Assembly: GCA_024362935.1 (NCBI GenBank)
Contig: JANCRA010000032.1
Span: 1,550,001-1,614,000 of the forward strand
Source of the DNA: Setophaga petechia
Taxonomy: Eukaryota > Chordata > Aves > Passeriformes > Parulidae
Direction of reading: 5' to 3'
Length of the DNA: 64,000 bases
A program made the position numbers and the translations under genes. The notes beneath the pieces were generated by a model. It was not told the DNA's origin. It did no database searches and saw only the letters and a program-made list of their open reading frames with translations. Of the stretch, positions 24,500 through 38,200 are shown one piece after another. Positions within the stretch are counted from its first letter, which is position 1. Every line of letters begins with the position of its first letter.

Positions 24500-27400
24500 T
24501 CTTTAAGGCAAAATGAAAAATATTTTAACCCATCACACACAATTCTATATATATGTAATAATGATTTCCCCTAAAATATAGTGACTTCCCCCTCTGTGTA
24601 CACTGCACATGACAAAGAAATACCATTACACAACCAGCTTAATTTACATGTTATTTCCCAGATGGAATACGGTCCGCCATCCTGATCTGTGTATTATGAG
24701 CTTAACTGTGTCTGCTCCTGATGCCAGTGTTTGGGGAGTGAGAGGGAAGGGCTAGCTGGCACAGCCTGGGGAGAAGAGGATGCACTTAGAGAGACCAGCA
24801 GAGAGCTGTGCCCTGGCAGTGGAAGGCTGTGGCTGCAGCCTCTGCATAAGCACACCTCCTCATTCTGAAGCCTTTCCTTTCCCATCATCCTTCATGGAAT
24901 GGTTCCTGTTAAGGGCACTCCTCAGAGGAAGGAAAAAAGTATTTGTGTCCTTCTGAAAGGATAAGAGCAAGACATACATCAGATTTTCACTTTATTCTAC
25001 CCATAGCTTTTTCTTTGTTACCCTGGATTTTCACTTCCTCAGTGGTGTCTAGGTAATGAACAAATTTCACTTCACTTCCTTGTCACTGCTTATCCTATTT
25101 TATGTGGAAGTGTTTGCACTTCCCTCCCCTTGGTCCTTTTTTAACTTGTCTTTCCTCTTTTCCTCTGTTAAAATTCAAAGGGACATTTGGATGAAAATGC
25201 CAGGAACCAACATCTTGGTATTTTAGCCAGTCGTAATACAGATGCATCAGTTAGGATCCTGGCTTGATCTTCCTTTAAATATAAGCAATTCAAACAATTC
25301 ATGCTTGTCTTCTTCACTCTGTATAATCTCCTGCAAGAGGCGGCTGGGATCTTAACTTGGAATTCCGACTGCTGTTAGTAAAAAATTACATAACCAATAA
25401 TTAACACAAATAAGGTTCATAAAGGCATTGATAAATATGAAAACATAAATATATGGACTACATACTTCTGATATAGCTTTATAGAAAAAAGGTGTACATA
25501 CTGCATACTGTTTTGTTAAGAATAATGTGCTCCTGCCAAAGGGATTTAGATGAATCCACTCAAGTTGAAACTTAACACAGAAGTCCTATATAAAATAGCA
25601 CTTCCTCAACTGCAGTAACAGTAAAAAAATTTAAAATGTCATAACTCAATTACTTATCTGTTTTTCTCAAAAGACTGTTTTCATCCAGACAGAGACTCAG
25701 AAGAATAGTATTTCTAATGCACGATAGGCTTCTCTAATGTATTTGTGTTATTTCAGTGCATAATCATTAATCTTTATGATGAAAAAATGTGAGCTATAAA
25801 GAGCCATGATTATATCTTCCTCTGCCAAAGTGTCAATGGATTTTTATTTTGACGTGTCTGACTCACTATGTGCATAATCCAGAGGTTTTGCCGCATAAGG
25901 AATGGAATGTTGCAGGAATACTCTTTTAAATTCATTCAGATAATTCAAAATTTTGTTCTATGTTCTTGAATATGAAGAAAAAATACCCATCTGAAATTTA
26001 AACAGCTGTTCAAGACAATTTGGGTCAAGCCTCTTATTAAAGGCAAATTTTCGCCATTACTCCTATGAATTAATAACCTATTCTTTATGTGGCCCACTGA
26101 AACATTCAGATCTCCACTACATCAGAACTGTTGACATAACACCATTAATATTTCTGTATAATTAAATGTAAACCAGCAAATTATACAACCAAAGCAAATG
26201 CATTCATGCAAGGCTGCTTTCAATCTGTCTGACAGAAATGGGGACAATGAGTATAAACTCACTGTCAGTTAAATAAACTGTTGAGTATTACAAATATTAC
26301 ACAAAAGTTTTGATAAATATGTATAGTAAATAAACATAATCTTGTTCTTCTCACAGAGTATGTCCAACAACCGCTGCTCTTTATCTGAATGGGCAAAACA
26401 TAGTGTAAAATACTGCCAAAGTGCAGAGTATTCCTTAAGCCCCAATGCTTCCCAGCATCTGCCTGTCACTCTAAAGCTCTGCTTCTGCTGAGATACTGCA
26501 GGGCAGAAAATAGGAAAATTGAGCTTTGTGAAGGAAATGCTAATTTTATGTTGTATAGTATTTTGACAAAAATGATCCTCAACTTTTGATTTCATAAAGT
26601 GAAAAAGAAGTCAGGTTTAGGAAAAAAAAAAAGAGTTGAAATTTTTCTTGTGTACTTTTTCCCAGCCAGTTTTATTAATTACACCTTCTCAGCAGGTTAA
26701 ACCAGCAGGCTATTAAACTTGCTGCAAGGCAGTGTAGGTAAGCAGCAGCATGGGGTCTCAGCCTAGTAAGATTAATGTCCTTTGTTTCTCAGAAGACAAC
26801 ATTTCAGCCATAAAAGCAATTCTTCCTACTTACTTTTAGTTTCAGTCTCTCTCTCTTTTGTATCTCTGAACCCTTTGTGATTGCAGTTTGCTTCAGGATA
26901 AGACTGGATCTTTGTCAAAATCTGTTAAATGACAGACTAGCCAGAAAGGAAAATGAAAAAGAAAATATTTGATAAGTGATTCTGACCTCAGTCTCTAAGT
27001 GGAGTTAAGTTCATTTTGTCAGGTAAACCCCTGCCACCACTTTCCAGTGCAGGAGTTCAGTGATATATTGCATGGTGTGATCAAATACTTCTTTCCTGAT
27101 TCCCAAGCCAGACTTTCTCCTGCATCTGGTGACTGATAGTGGTGGCACTGCAAATGCATCAGTTGTGAGCAGACCTCTCTCCTCTTCTTTACCCTTCCTG
27201 TCATTGCCTCCTCTGCTGTATCTCCATTAGTACTGACAATGATGAAGGAAACTGGAATTTGTTCCAAAATTTTGAGTCGCTTCTCATTCCAATTCCACTG
27301 CCTTCAAGCATTTCTGTCCTTTGACAAGGGCTGAGTGTGCTCTATTCCAGCTCCTTCTGAAATGGGATGATGGATGCATCTACATAGCATTTTACTGCAG

Positions 27401-30345
27401 ACCAAGACTGTGCTTGCAAAGTGAATCACTTGATCATTCCCACTTACTGTGTTTCGTTTCACATCTCAGAGCAGTCTCAGAGTACATGAACATGACTCTT
27501 TTCAAACTCCTTTTGTAAGTAGAAAAATGCACCCCCACAGCACATTGCTCTAACTGCTAGTGAGCGTTTAGTCTAGCGGTCCAGACTTCCTCACTTTTCC
27601 TAATGGGGTAAAAAAAAAATCTAACTCAAAACAACAAATGTGTATGGCATGGATGTCAGATCCTCAGCAATGAGTTTTGCTCTAGAGACCAGCCCCTGTA
27701 CCTGCTAATCCAGACTTAGCTGATGAATCCATTGTAATCCAACTTCCCCCAAGGACTTCTTTCATGTGTGGGCTTGGCAGTTGCATTCTTCCACACTTAC
27801 TTGCATTGGAGCAAGAACAGTCCTTTTGTTCCTTAGGACATAATACTCACCTTTGCAGTGTAGACTTATCCATTGTTGAAGTGGCCTGTACAATATTGGC
27901 AATGCTGAGGAAGTAAAGAACACACGCTTACCTCATTGAACAAAATTTGATCAGGAGTGTAGATTTTAACTGTCCAGTGGCTCAGAGGCTGGCACCATAG
28001 TTGTAGAAAACCTGACGAATTTTAGTCCATGAACTACAATGTTCAAAGTCTCATATCTTATAGGGATACTTTTACTGGGACAGTAAGGCTGTACATGGAA
28101 AAAAGAGCAAGGAGAGAGAAAGAACAATGATATAGGCAGCTAAAGGCAGGAGAGAATTGGGTTCTATTCCTTCCACCACTGAACATTGATTTATTTTACC
28201 CAGTAATTAATTCATGAATTGCTGGATTATTTATGAAATAACAGTACTTCCAAGGCAACAGCCAAACCACTAGGCCACAGAGTTATGTTAACTCCTTCCC
28301 TCTCTCTTACTTAACTATTTGCTGAAAAGTGGAACATTTCAAAAAACAGAAGTTTACCCTGAGATTGTGGACATTTCAAAAAACAAAAGTTTACCCTGTG
28401 ATCCTGGAGTCTGGGCTTATCTCAGGAGATACATCTTTGGATTTTCTATGATAGACAACCTACAGGTTGTGACTGGATGCTTAGTTTTGCTTTAGTGAAT
28501 AAAGGTTCCAGTCATGCCTTGAAATAATCTGCTTGCCTTTTAGAAGGAGATATCTGGGAGCTTAATTCCAGAAGCAAAGTTAGGATGTTGAATTCTGGGG
28601 CAGGACAAGGAATCTATTTCTGTGCCCATTTTTTTTCTTATTTGCCACATAAAATAGCTTCCCAAAAGTCTGGACTTACACTATTTCCTTTGATACTGTG
28701 CCTGGTGCAGGTCTTTGTTGGGTCTAACCTCCAGTCCATTGCCAAAGAAGCTTATTTATGAGCCTTTCCTGCAGACAAAACCCACAGTGCTACTTTAACT
28801 GCAAGTGCCATGTCACAGAGAAGTCAAGATGATTTTTACCTTTCATGAAATGCATTGATTGTTTATAGTTTTTAACATCTTTTGGTTACTGCTAAGCCTA
28901 ATTGAACCCAGAGTCCCAAGGAACAAAAGCTCCATAACCCACTAAATACTTCCATGTTCCATCAGCTCCAGCCTAGATTATCTTTATGCTGTTCCCAAGT
29001 AAATGGTTGCTCTGTAAGATCAAGAAGACAAATACTTAAATGAAGTGTGATAAAATATGACAGACTCTACACCACTGTTGATTCATTCCTACCTCAGATG
29101 TGTTTCCAAAGTACCAGGATAGCACATTAATCAGAAATAGTGCTCTCTAACTTCTTTTATTTCTGTTATAAAACTGAAAATCTATCTAAGAAAAGTTATT
29201 AGTGTTTAAATGTGCTTTTAAAACATGTTAAACTCTTCATAGGGAATATTTTCTTTGGTGTTAATAATTTCTTTCAGAATTTATGGGGATAGAATTGAAT
29301 TAGTACCCTTTCCTACATTCACTCCAAGGTCTTTGAAAAAACTGGTCTTCAATACTGCCCATCTAAAGCATTAAAAAAACCATCAGGAACCAGGGCTTTA
29401 AAATTACTTACATAGTTATTTATTATTTGACTTTTCATTTTCGAGCCCTTGAGTCATGTATGCTTTATGCCACAATTCTCAAGCTTTCATCATAAGCCTA
29501 ATAAGGTTTTTAAATAAATGCTGAGATTTTCACTTACTTTATAATCATAGTAATTATGGCACTATTAAAAATCCAAATATTAACATGAAATCACAAGATT
29601 TGGCAACACTCAGTTTCTCTTACATTTTCCTGCATTGCCTATAGAGCTTGATATTGTTTTTAAAACTGAGCCTGCTCCTTCTTTTATTTGGATCTCTATT
29701 ATTAACTGTAAGAGCAACAAGGTCAGGACAATGGATTGCACTTGTCTTTCTTTTCAGTAATTTGCTGAGGAGAGAGGAAAAGCCATCCATGTTTTCTCAC
29801 CTGTAGCTAACAGAACGGCATTACTCAATGTCCATCCTTTTCACAGCAGTTTCTATAATATGAGAAGAGAATGTGTGGAAGGAAAAAGAGGTGCTAAGAG
29901 AAAAAGTGCAAAAGAAAGACAAAGCTTTTCTCTCTTGGCCACTGAAATGTTATGCTTTGTCGTGGACCAGTGGCCATTGATTGCAATGTACCCAGAATCA
30001 GAAGCTGGCCAAGGGCATGTCTGTACTTTCATAGAGCATGGTGAAGAGCTGGTGAGGTGGAGAGGAGCTGCCTCTACAACCAAAGCCAATATCCCTAGGT
30101 CAACATTCTTCTGTTTCCATGCCAATAAGTCCTGCTGAAAGTACTAATTAGCATGGAAGAAGATTAAAAATAATAACAACTGTGCTGTCTTCCCTCAACC
30201 AGTGTTTTATACAAAGTTGAGGGCATCCAGAAGCTCACAGGAGACAACTGTCACCCTATATCTCTGGTACCAGTGCCATTTCCCTTTATTCCTGTCCCGT
30301 ATGACAAGCCTGGCTACGCATGTTTTGAAACCAGCAGAGCTTCTG
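24500..30345. other. Upstream flank of GABRB3, no gene recognised
   Basis: Mostly AT-rich DNA with a GC-richer patch at about 24715-24895. No exon of GABRB3 or GABRA5 was recognised. In mammals an alternative first exon (1a) for the beta-3 signal peptide exists; I looked for a hydrophobic signal peptide ending in a matching donor here and in the island and did not find one. Regulatory elements are likely but cannot be read by eye. Confidence 0.45.
28331..28404. repeat. Two-copy tandem duplication, 37-bp period
   Basis: Two adjacent copies share 'acatttcaaaaaaca' and 'agtttaccctg'. Equivalent bases at 28334 and 28371 set the 37-bp period. Copies differ at a few positions, so the duplication is recent but not brand new. 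Confidence 0.9.
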
Positions 30346-30954
30346 CCTGGCAGAGCACGTCCATCTCGGCCAGTGCAGTTGGCATCCTTGCAGGCACGGC
30401 TGAGGAAGCCTCAGGCCCGGCACCTGTACATGCACACCACGTCCCTGGCCGGGCAGAGACAGCTTCAGGCCCTTGCAAGTCACGGCAGGGCTCTCAGGCC
30501 AGCTCCCTCTCCCGCCCCGGCGGCTCACCCCGGGCACGGCTCCCAGGATGCGCCACAGGGCAGGTGGGCACAGTCCCCAAAACAGAGGGGCAGGCCGAGG
30601 GGCAGGGGCGGACAGAGGCACGGCGTCGGGCAGCCCCTGCTCACCCGGCTCCAGGGGGGACCCTGCGGGCTGCCCTAGCCCCGCAGTCCCGCTCCTACCC
30701 CGGGGAGAAGGAGCCGGCTGCGGGGAGACCCCGCGGGGCTGCCGGTGACCATGGCCGTCTCCGGGCGGTACTGCGGGGCCGGTGCCGTGCCGAGGTCGGG
30801 CGTGCCCCGAGGCGGTGCCCGGGGAGCCACCGCCCCTCGCTGCCGGTCCCAGTCCCGGCCCCGCCAGCCCCGCTCCCCCGCCGCCCCACCTCGGGCTCTC
30901 CGCCCGGAGGGACGGCGGCGCCCTCCCTCCGTCCCCTCCCCTCCCGGCTGGCGG

Positions 30955-31010
30955 GAAGGCGGCAGGGCGGGCGGCGGCGGGCGGAGGGGAGGCGGCTGGC
31001 CGGGCTCCGG
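30955..31010 (+). promoter_or_regulatory. GC-box cluster
   Basis: Several overlapping 'gggcgg' type motifs occur between 30961 and 31005 ('agggcgggcggc', 'ggcgggcgg', 'aggcgg'). They lie about 260-300 bp before the GABRB3 ATG. GC boxes bind Sp-family factors and are typical of TATA-less CpG-island promoters. The functional role is inferred. Confidence 0.6.
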
Positions 31011-31103
31011 CGGAGGGCAGCTTCCTCCGGGGCTCGGCGGCGTCCGGCCGCGGGGCAGCGCAGCCGGGTGCGCGGGCGGCTCCCGCGGGCCGAGTGGTGG
31101 TGC

Positions 31104-31143
31104 TGGGGCAGGGGGTGGGGGATTTTTTTTTTGGGGAGGGGAG
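31104..31143 (+). promoter_or_regulatory. G-run cluster with T10 loop
   Basis: Five runs of four or five G occur in 40 bases, with a run of ten T between the third and fourth. The first three runs are separated by one or two bases. This has the form of a potential G-quadruplex on the sense strand, in the proximal promoter or 5' UTR of GABRB3. Confidence 0.55.
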
Positions 31144-31212
31144 GACGAGTGGGGGGAGAACGGGGACTGTCGCCTCCGCCTCTTCCTCAGCAGCAGCCGG
31201 GGCAGCCGGATC

Positions 31213-31240
31213 GCGGCGGCGGCTGCTGCTGCTGCTGCGC
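31213..31240 (+). repeat. CGG/CTG trinucleotide tract before the start codon
   Basis: Three CGG units followed by five CTG-type units, ending 22 bp before the GABRB3 ATG. It is probably transcribed as 5' UTR. Length is within what is normal for a stable tract. Confidence 0.85.
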
Positions 31241-31262
31241 GAAGGGAGCGTGGAGCGGAGGG

Positions 31263-31342
31263 ATGTGGGGCTTTGGGAGAGGCAGGATCTTCGGGATCTT
31301 CTCTGCTCCCGTCCTGGTGGCCGTGGTGTGCTGCGCCCAGAG
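31263..31342 (+). CDS. GABRB3: GABRB3 exon 1, coding part (signal peptide)
   Basis: Starts at ATG 31263 (G at -3, T at +4, an adequate context). It encodes 26 whole codons, [20 protein letters not shown] then VVCCAQ, plus AG of the split Ser27 codon. The splice donor 'gtagga' begins at 31343. The peptide matches the MWG-type signal peptide of mammalian beta-3, with substitutions at residues 4, 5, 6 and 9 as I recall it. The reading frame is open upstream for 330 codons without a stop or another ATG, so the start is chosen on homology and as the first in-frame ATG. The 5' UTR boundary is unknown. Confidence 0.96.
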
Positions 31343-31983
<641 letters not shown>

Positions 31984-32176
31984 TGAAAACTTTATTTCCC
32001 TGGAGACGCGCTTTCCTCCTTCCCCCCTCTTCCACTCTCACTGCCGGCGGCCGTCTCCGCGAGTGTGCCGGGCTGCCGGTTTGCGCCAAGCCGCCTTCTC
32101 CTCCTGCTGTAGCCCCGGGCGGCCGGAGCTCGCTGCTCCGCCGGGCCCCCGGCACCTGCCGCGGCCTCGCAGCCCG

Positions 32177-32223
32177 CGGGATGTGGGGCGGGATGCGGGG
32201 CGGGATGCGGGGCGGGATGCGGG
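32177..32223. repeat. GC-rich minisatellite, 12-bp unit, about 4 copies
   Basis: Four consecutive 'cgggatgcgggg' type units at the start of intron 3, the first with T in place of C. The repeated G-runs could also form a G-quadruplex. It lies about 340 bp after exon 3, inside the CpG island. Confidence 0.93.
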
Positions 32224-32290
32224 CTTGCCGGGGCCGGTGGTGGAGGGCCGTGGCTATCGATATCTCCCTGCTTCTTGCGCGCTTCAGGGC

Positions 32291-35200
32291 AAAAAACCGA
32301 TCAGCCCAGCTTGTCTGTGGGCAAACTCTGACATGTGCGAGTGCTTTAAGGCTCGTTGAGCACCCAGAACTGGCGCGGTTGTGAATGGACTTGGGAGGAA
32401 TAGTAGTCTAGTTTTATCTCGGAAAGTGATGCTGTGTGGGCTCTGGTGTTCACCGATGGACAGGGAGGTGTTTAGTGCTTTTCTGCGTTTTGATCCTCTC
32501 ATCTGTATACCTTGATGATTCAATGTTAGAATCTACAATTTCTGTTTCTCATCCTAATCCTAAATCTGAGGTGGATTTTTCATGTTCCTCAGGAAAGTTA
32601 CTCTTTCCCTCTGTGTCTCAGTTTTTTTTCCCTTGTATTCTTCCTTTTGCAAACCTCGTGTAGAAAGACTCTGCAATGCTGTCATTACATCTATGGCATT
32701 AAAAATAATATGTATACGTTTGGAAGCTGAGCTCTCTTGTAGTACATATGATGCTGGCACTGTGCTACCTCTCCTTCAATGCACTGTTGCAGTGTTACAA
32801 GCTGGCGTATCTTGGGTTGATACGTGTTCTCCGAATTTTCATTAATCCTGCCACTACTTTCACCCCCTCTACTTGAAATTTTGAGAGAGAAACTTTTGCT
32901 CTACGTCTCATCTTCTATAAAGTGTTTTTGACAGAGATACAGTTACCTGTTTGCAGTTAACAGTGTCACCAATGGCAGCCTTTCTACTCTTTCAGGAGGG
33001 AAAAAATGAGATAGTTCTTACTTACAGGAGTTTGTCTTAGGCTTCATGCAGATTCAGGCAACTGCAGAGACACCTTACGTATTTGACAGGCTTTTCTGTA
33101 CCTGTAGGATTTCTTCTCAAGTGAAAAAATTGGGAGCTGAATGAAAGCTTCTCTCTGAAGTGTAATTGAAAAATCTGACTTCACTATCCCCACTGCCATC
33201 TTCCCCACCTCTGGATATGTTCCAGTCTTAGGGAAGCATTACATGACTCATTAAATTAATATATAACATTGTGTGTGTGAAGTGCCAGAGAGGCAATAAA
33301 TATCAGAGAAAGGCATACTGAGATTGGAAAGAAAATGAGGGGATGTATGCTGCTTTTTGTGCCTTTTCTTTCTTTTTTCCTAGCTGCAGGAAAGCCTATT
33401 AGGTTTAATAACAACTTGTCCAACCCACTGTAGTAAGGGTATAAGGAAAAGTGAGTACTTACACGACTCCTTATGCTAGGCTGGGTAATCAGATCCTCAG
33501 TGGTACAGGAGCTCCTCAAGAAGATGGTCAGTTTCTCCCCAAACTGTGTGTCAGTGCACCAAGTGCTTAAGTTTCTGGCTGCCCCAGGAGTCAGTGCCCA
33601 CTCTTGCCCATTAGTTACCAGAGCAGCTGCAGAGAAGTGGAAACTTTTTTCTGAGCCCTCTCATGGAGCAATGCAAAATCTGAAAAACATCAATACAGAT
33701 CTTGCCACAGAAAGAAATGATGTGTTTCTGAAGCAAGTTGCTAGAGTACCTTTACTATAAAAACTGTAGTAGTTTACTTCAGAAAAAATGAGCAGGAAGG
33801 GCTTCTGATTGATGAACACCTTATTACAGCCAGAATTTTAGCTAAGCTTGTCTCACCTGCAAGGAAAAGAAGTCATCTTTGACTAGGCACAGCTATGTTC
33901 ACGTACTACCTCAGTTGGTTACTTCTACTTGTTTTAAGTAACTTTTTACTGGTCTGCAAGAATTCTTATTCTTGTATATATCAATGTACAGTGAATATAT
34001 ATCAATGTATATATCAATGAACAGCGAATAAGGATGAAGGGACAGAGCTTTTCAAGATTACTCAAGTATTGATTCTAAGTAGTAATTTGGACAGGAGGAA
34101 AAAGGCCTAGTTAGTTTGAAGAACTAAGGCATAGCTGTTGAACTTCATTCTGCTTGCCAACTAAACTTTTAAACTTTGGCATATTCTTTCATTTAATTCC
34201 AAACAGATATTGTGAATGTTGACCTTTAGCCTCATCAGCTATTGAAATGTGTTACAAGAATTTCTCTGTGTGAACTGTGGTAGTGAGGACATTAATTCCT
34301 TTGATTTAAATCTAGACACTGATGTAACCTTTTATAAATTAGCTTGTTAAAATTCATCTTTGTATTAAAAATAAAATAACCAGAGATTTACCATTCTTCA
34401 ATTTTATGGACATAAATAAAATGTTATTACAGCAAGTTTTATTATGCTACTTTCTAGGCAGCCTGTAATGTTGCTTTCAGTGACATGATGACAGTTCTTT
34501 GTAACAGGAATTACAGCTTGTATCATGCTCTTTTCTATTAATAATCAAACTGTATGTTTATATATAATATATTCCTCTATGAATCTTTATTTACTAGCTG
34601 TTTATTAAGCTTTCCAGCATTTAAAAAAATTTATTTGTATAGGTATTTTCTAGAATAGACTTACTGATAGCCATGTACATCTTCCTTGTATTACATGAAA
34701 TTATTAACATTTCTCTTTATTTTGATGCTGAAATGCTAAGCTGGATCAGGAGGACAGATGCAAGTAATAGAATTGCAGACCATCAACTTGTTTTACTGAA
34801 AAGTTGTAAATAAGCAGTTTCAATTTGATTTCACAACATCTTGAAAATATTGAGTAGCATTAGTGAAATTGTAAACCTGTATGTTATAAAAATCACATGA
34901 TTAGATATTTATAATTTAAGTTACATATATATGGTAGCGAGGGGGAATTAATGAAGTTGCATATAAGAAGCACATTTCTCAGGGAAGGGCTGCAGTCTGT
35001 TAATTACCTGCACATATGTCTATATCTATATCTCAGTGTGCTTTACTCCCTTGCTTAACCTGTACATACTTTCCCATAATTATTTGCCTATTTCACAAAT
35101 GATATGTGTAACTGGATACTTAAGCACCTACCTATTTTTGTGCCTACTGCCAATAACTGCATTTAAAACCACTATAAATTGTACAGAAATACAAATCGCC

Positions 35201-38200
35201 AAACAAAATACTGATCAATAATAAAAACAGATGTAATACTGAGAATATACTGTTAGTCATCTTACAAATAAAGAGTATGGAAGATTACTGTTGCCAGGTT
35301 TCAATAACTTAGCCATAAATTTTGTCATTTTTCATTATTCAGGTTGATTGTATTTTGGTTTTGCTGTGCTTTTAGGTGTTTTGCTCACATTACATGGATT
35401 GAAAAAGAAATAGTTCTTGTGCTTTTGCTAGTATGTCAGTCTATTTCCATTCAGACAAGTGACCACAATTTGCAATTTTTTAAACAGTCTGATTCTTCTT
35501 GAATGTTTGGTCTGTGAATCAAATGTTAGTTCCAGGCATTCAATTTTCAAGCATCTAAACGTTTCTGTATCTTAGGAAGTTAAATAATCAATGCTTTGAA
35601 CCTCCAAATAACCCCCTCTTTAAAGTCATTATTATAGCTGGAAGAGCAAAGTACTGTAGTTCCATTTTACTATAATTTTAGAATATGTTTCATACTATAT
35701 GGGAAATAATGCTATAAAGTGGATGGAGAAAACAAGGGGAGTAGTGCAAAAATGAACCTTTCGTCTTAGAGATAATGTTTTGCAGAGAATAGGAAATGGG
35801 CTACTGCTCTCAGAAGTGCTGTCTGCATTGTCTTTGTTTATAGAGAGGGCTTCAGAGTTGTCCATCTAGGGTTTCTCAAAGGCTCTAATTTTTATAAAAT
35901 TAAACCAGCAAAACCCAGAAGGGATAATTTGCTATATAGTCATCCTGCTGTTTTGAGAATACTGTAGTCAGAAAATTAGTTTGACATAAAGTCAGACCTT
36001 AAAACAGATGAGCTGTTGTTTCTGAAAAAGATGTTATTTATTCTATGCTGTCACTTTAAAAAAGATGTAATCTCTTCCATGCTAACATTGTAATTTTTAT
36101 TTTTATGCATGTGCCTTTATAAAACTGCAAGTATGCATATGGACATAATTGGGTGCCTGCTGATTTTTAAAGTAATTTTGACATCTTTCTGACAAGCTGT
36201 TTTAGTTGCTGCCCTAAGGTTGACTGAAGTTATTACTCATTGAGACTAAATAGTGTCTATTTTCCTTGACAGGGATACACAAATAATTTTTTTTTAGGTG
36301 AATTAATTCATACTTTACCTGAAGTTCTGAGGGTGCAGAACATCATGCTTCTGTTAATGAAATCTGTCACATCTTACTTTATATGATAAAAAATTTGGTG
36401 GATTCCATTTATATAAATTGAGATTTATAGCATTACATGTCTAAGTGAGAGCTGGATTGCTAAACTCTACAAGTGCAGTTAATGGAGGTCTAGAACAGAA
36501 TGTGGATGCTTGGGCAAAGGTGTCTACTGTCATTTTGGTATCACAGTCTCATACTTGTCCTCCTGTTTCCAGTCCAGGTTGGTGCAGATCTCCTGCAAAT
36601 TCTCTGCATGTCTCTGTGCCCAGGTTTTAGACACAACACCAGCTCCTGAAATTTAAACAACTGAGTCTTGTTCTTGTCAATACAGGTGATGCAATCGAGA
36701 GAGCTTAAAATAAAAAAGGCAATGTAATAGTGCTTCTTAGATATTTTAGGTGCCTCAAGGTATTTTGTTTGGACTGCAGCTACCTCTCTAGAACTTAAGT
36801 GAACCTGCATAGATCCTTTGCAGTACGTGCCAGCTGTGTACAGGGGTCCTGTATAATTCAGGCATCCAAAATGGCACCAGACACCTTTGCTTAGGTAACT
36901 GAATTGTTCCTTAGATGTACAGCCAAAGCCTATCCTCCAGGCTCCCTCTTGAATCAGAAGAAAGAGACAGTCACTATTTTGCAACAGGTATCTTAGACGT
37001 CTGTATGGTTGTTATTTTTAAAATGGAAGGATTAGTATTTCTAGGAGGTGTCCTTGTTTCCTGAATAGCTATGGAGAGAGCCAAGGCAACTTGGCTAGTT
37101 TTTGAGTACATACAGTGAAATGTAACCTGTGTTTCCAACCGGAAATGTAGCTTATATTTCCTGCCATAAACAGATATTTCCTAAATATTTTGCAGGCAGA
37201 ATCTTGATATTATCTCCTGCAGGAAATCATAACCAAGCTTTGACAAACTTCTCTTTGAATATTTAGATGGAGAAATTAAAGGAGTTGTTCTGATACAATA
37301 GTTACATAGTCATATTGCAAACACCAGTTGTCTGGCTAGAAAAGGATCCATGTGTGCAGTGCCTATTACTAGTTCCCAAATCACAGGAGTATAAAGTAGA
37401 ATATATAACTTTATAATATGATTTTGCTTTTATATATTTTATAATTTAATTTTCAAAAAATTTTATATTATTTAGGGAGAATAGTAAATCATACTATGGT
37501 AGAAAAACCACATAGATAATTTTGCATATATGTGTGTATATATTTGATACATTCATATATACATGTATTTGATAGATAATATCGGGGGGGAAATAGGAAG
37601 CAGAAAGAAGTAGTGCCCAAGCAGGGAAGGATCTCCTGAGGCCAGCACAGCCCTGCAAAGAGTGCTGTCACTGTGCTGGTGATGAGCCAGCATCCATCCA
37701 CTACAAGAGGGGCACAGCAACAGGCACTGATCCTGGAGGATAGTCTACCTTACAGGTCACCTGCTCTCTACTTACCAGCTGGCCACAAGATCACCCATCC
37801 TCTGCCTTGTCTCCAACTGTTTTTCTTCCTCCATACAGTACCCATGAACTCCCCCAGCCTGCCTCACTTTCTCTCCGTCTCTGTCATGTTTCATAGTTCT
37901 TATAGACAGAGAGAGAGAAAGAAGTGCTTGTAGCAGACGGTGTGATAGGGAAATGACTCCTGTTTGTCCAGGGGAATTGATGACAGGCTTCTGCTTATCT
38001 GCAGTGGACAGCAGCTACCCTGAAGGGGAAGGAATACCTGCTCATGCAGAGACAGGGAGGTAGTAAATGTTGCTGGGAGGTTCCAATAGACTATTTAAAA
38101 ATCAGCTCCCGCTGCCAGTGTTGAATCATCCAGACTTGGATGATGAAATAGATATGATCTGTGATGACATCAATCTGGAATAATTGTAAGCATTCCATGG

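Noticed and set aside
1..30345. GABRA5 exons on the - strand, expected from the mammalian gene order
   Set aside because: No frame or segment matches the GABRA5 coding sequence. Its non-coding 5' exons could be present but cannot be recognised by eye.
30202..30678. 158-codon + strand frame at the island edge
   Set aside because: Composition-driven, no domain, no splice or start context that supports a gene.
36541..36984. 147-codon - strand frame in intron 3
   Set aside because: No domain recognised; the underlying block has old-repeat character. No ATG-to-splice structure.
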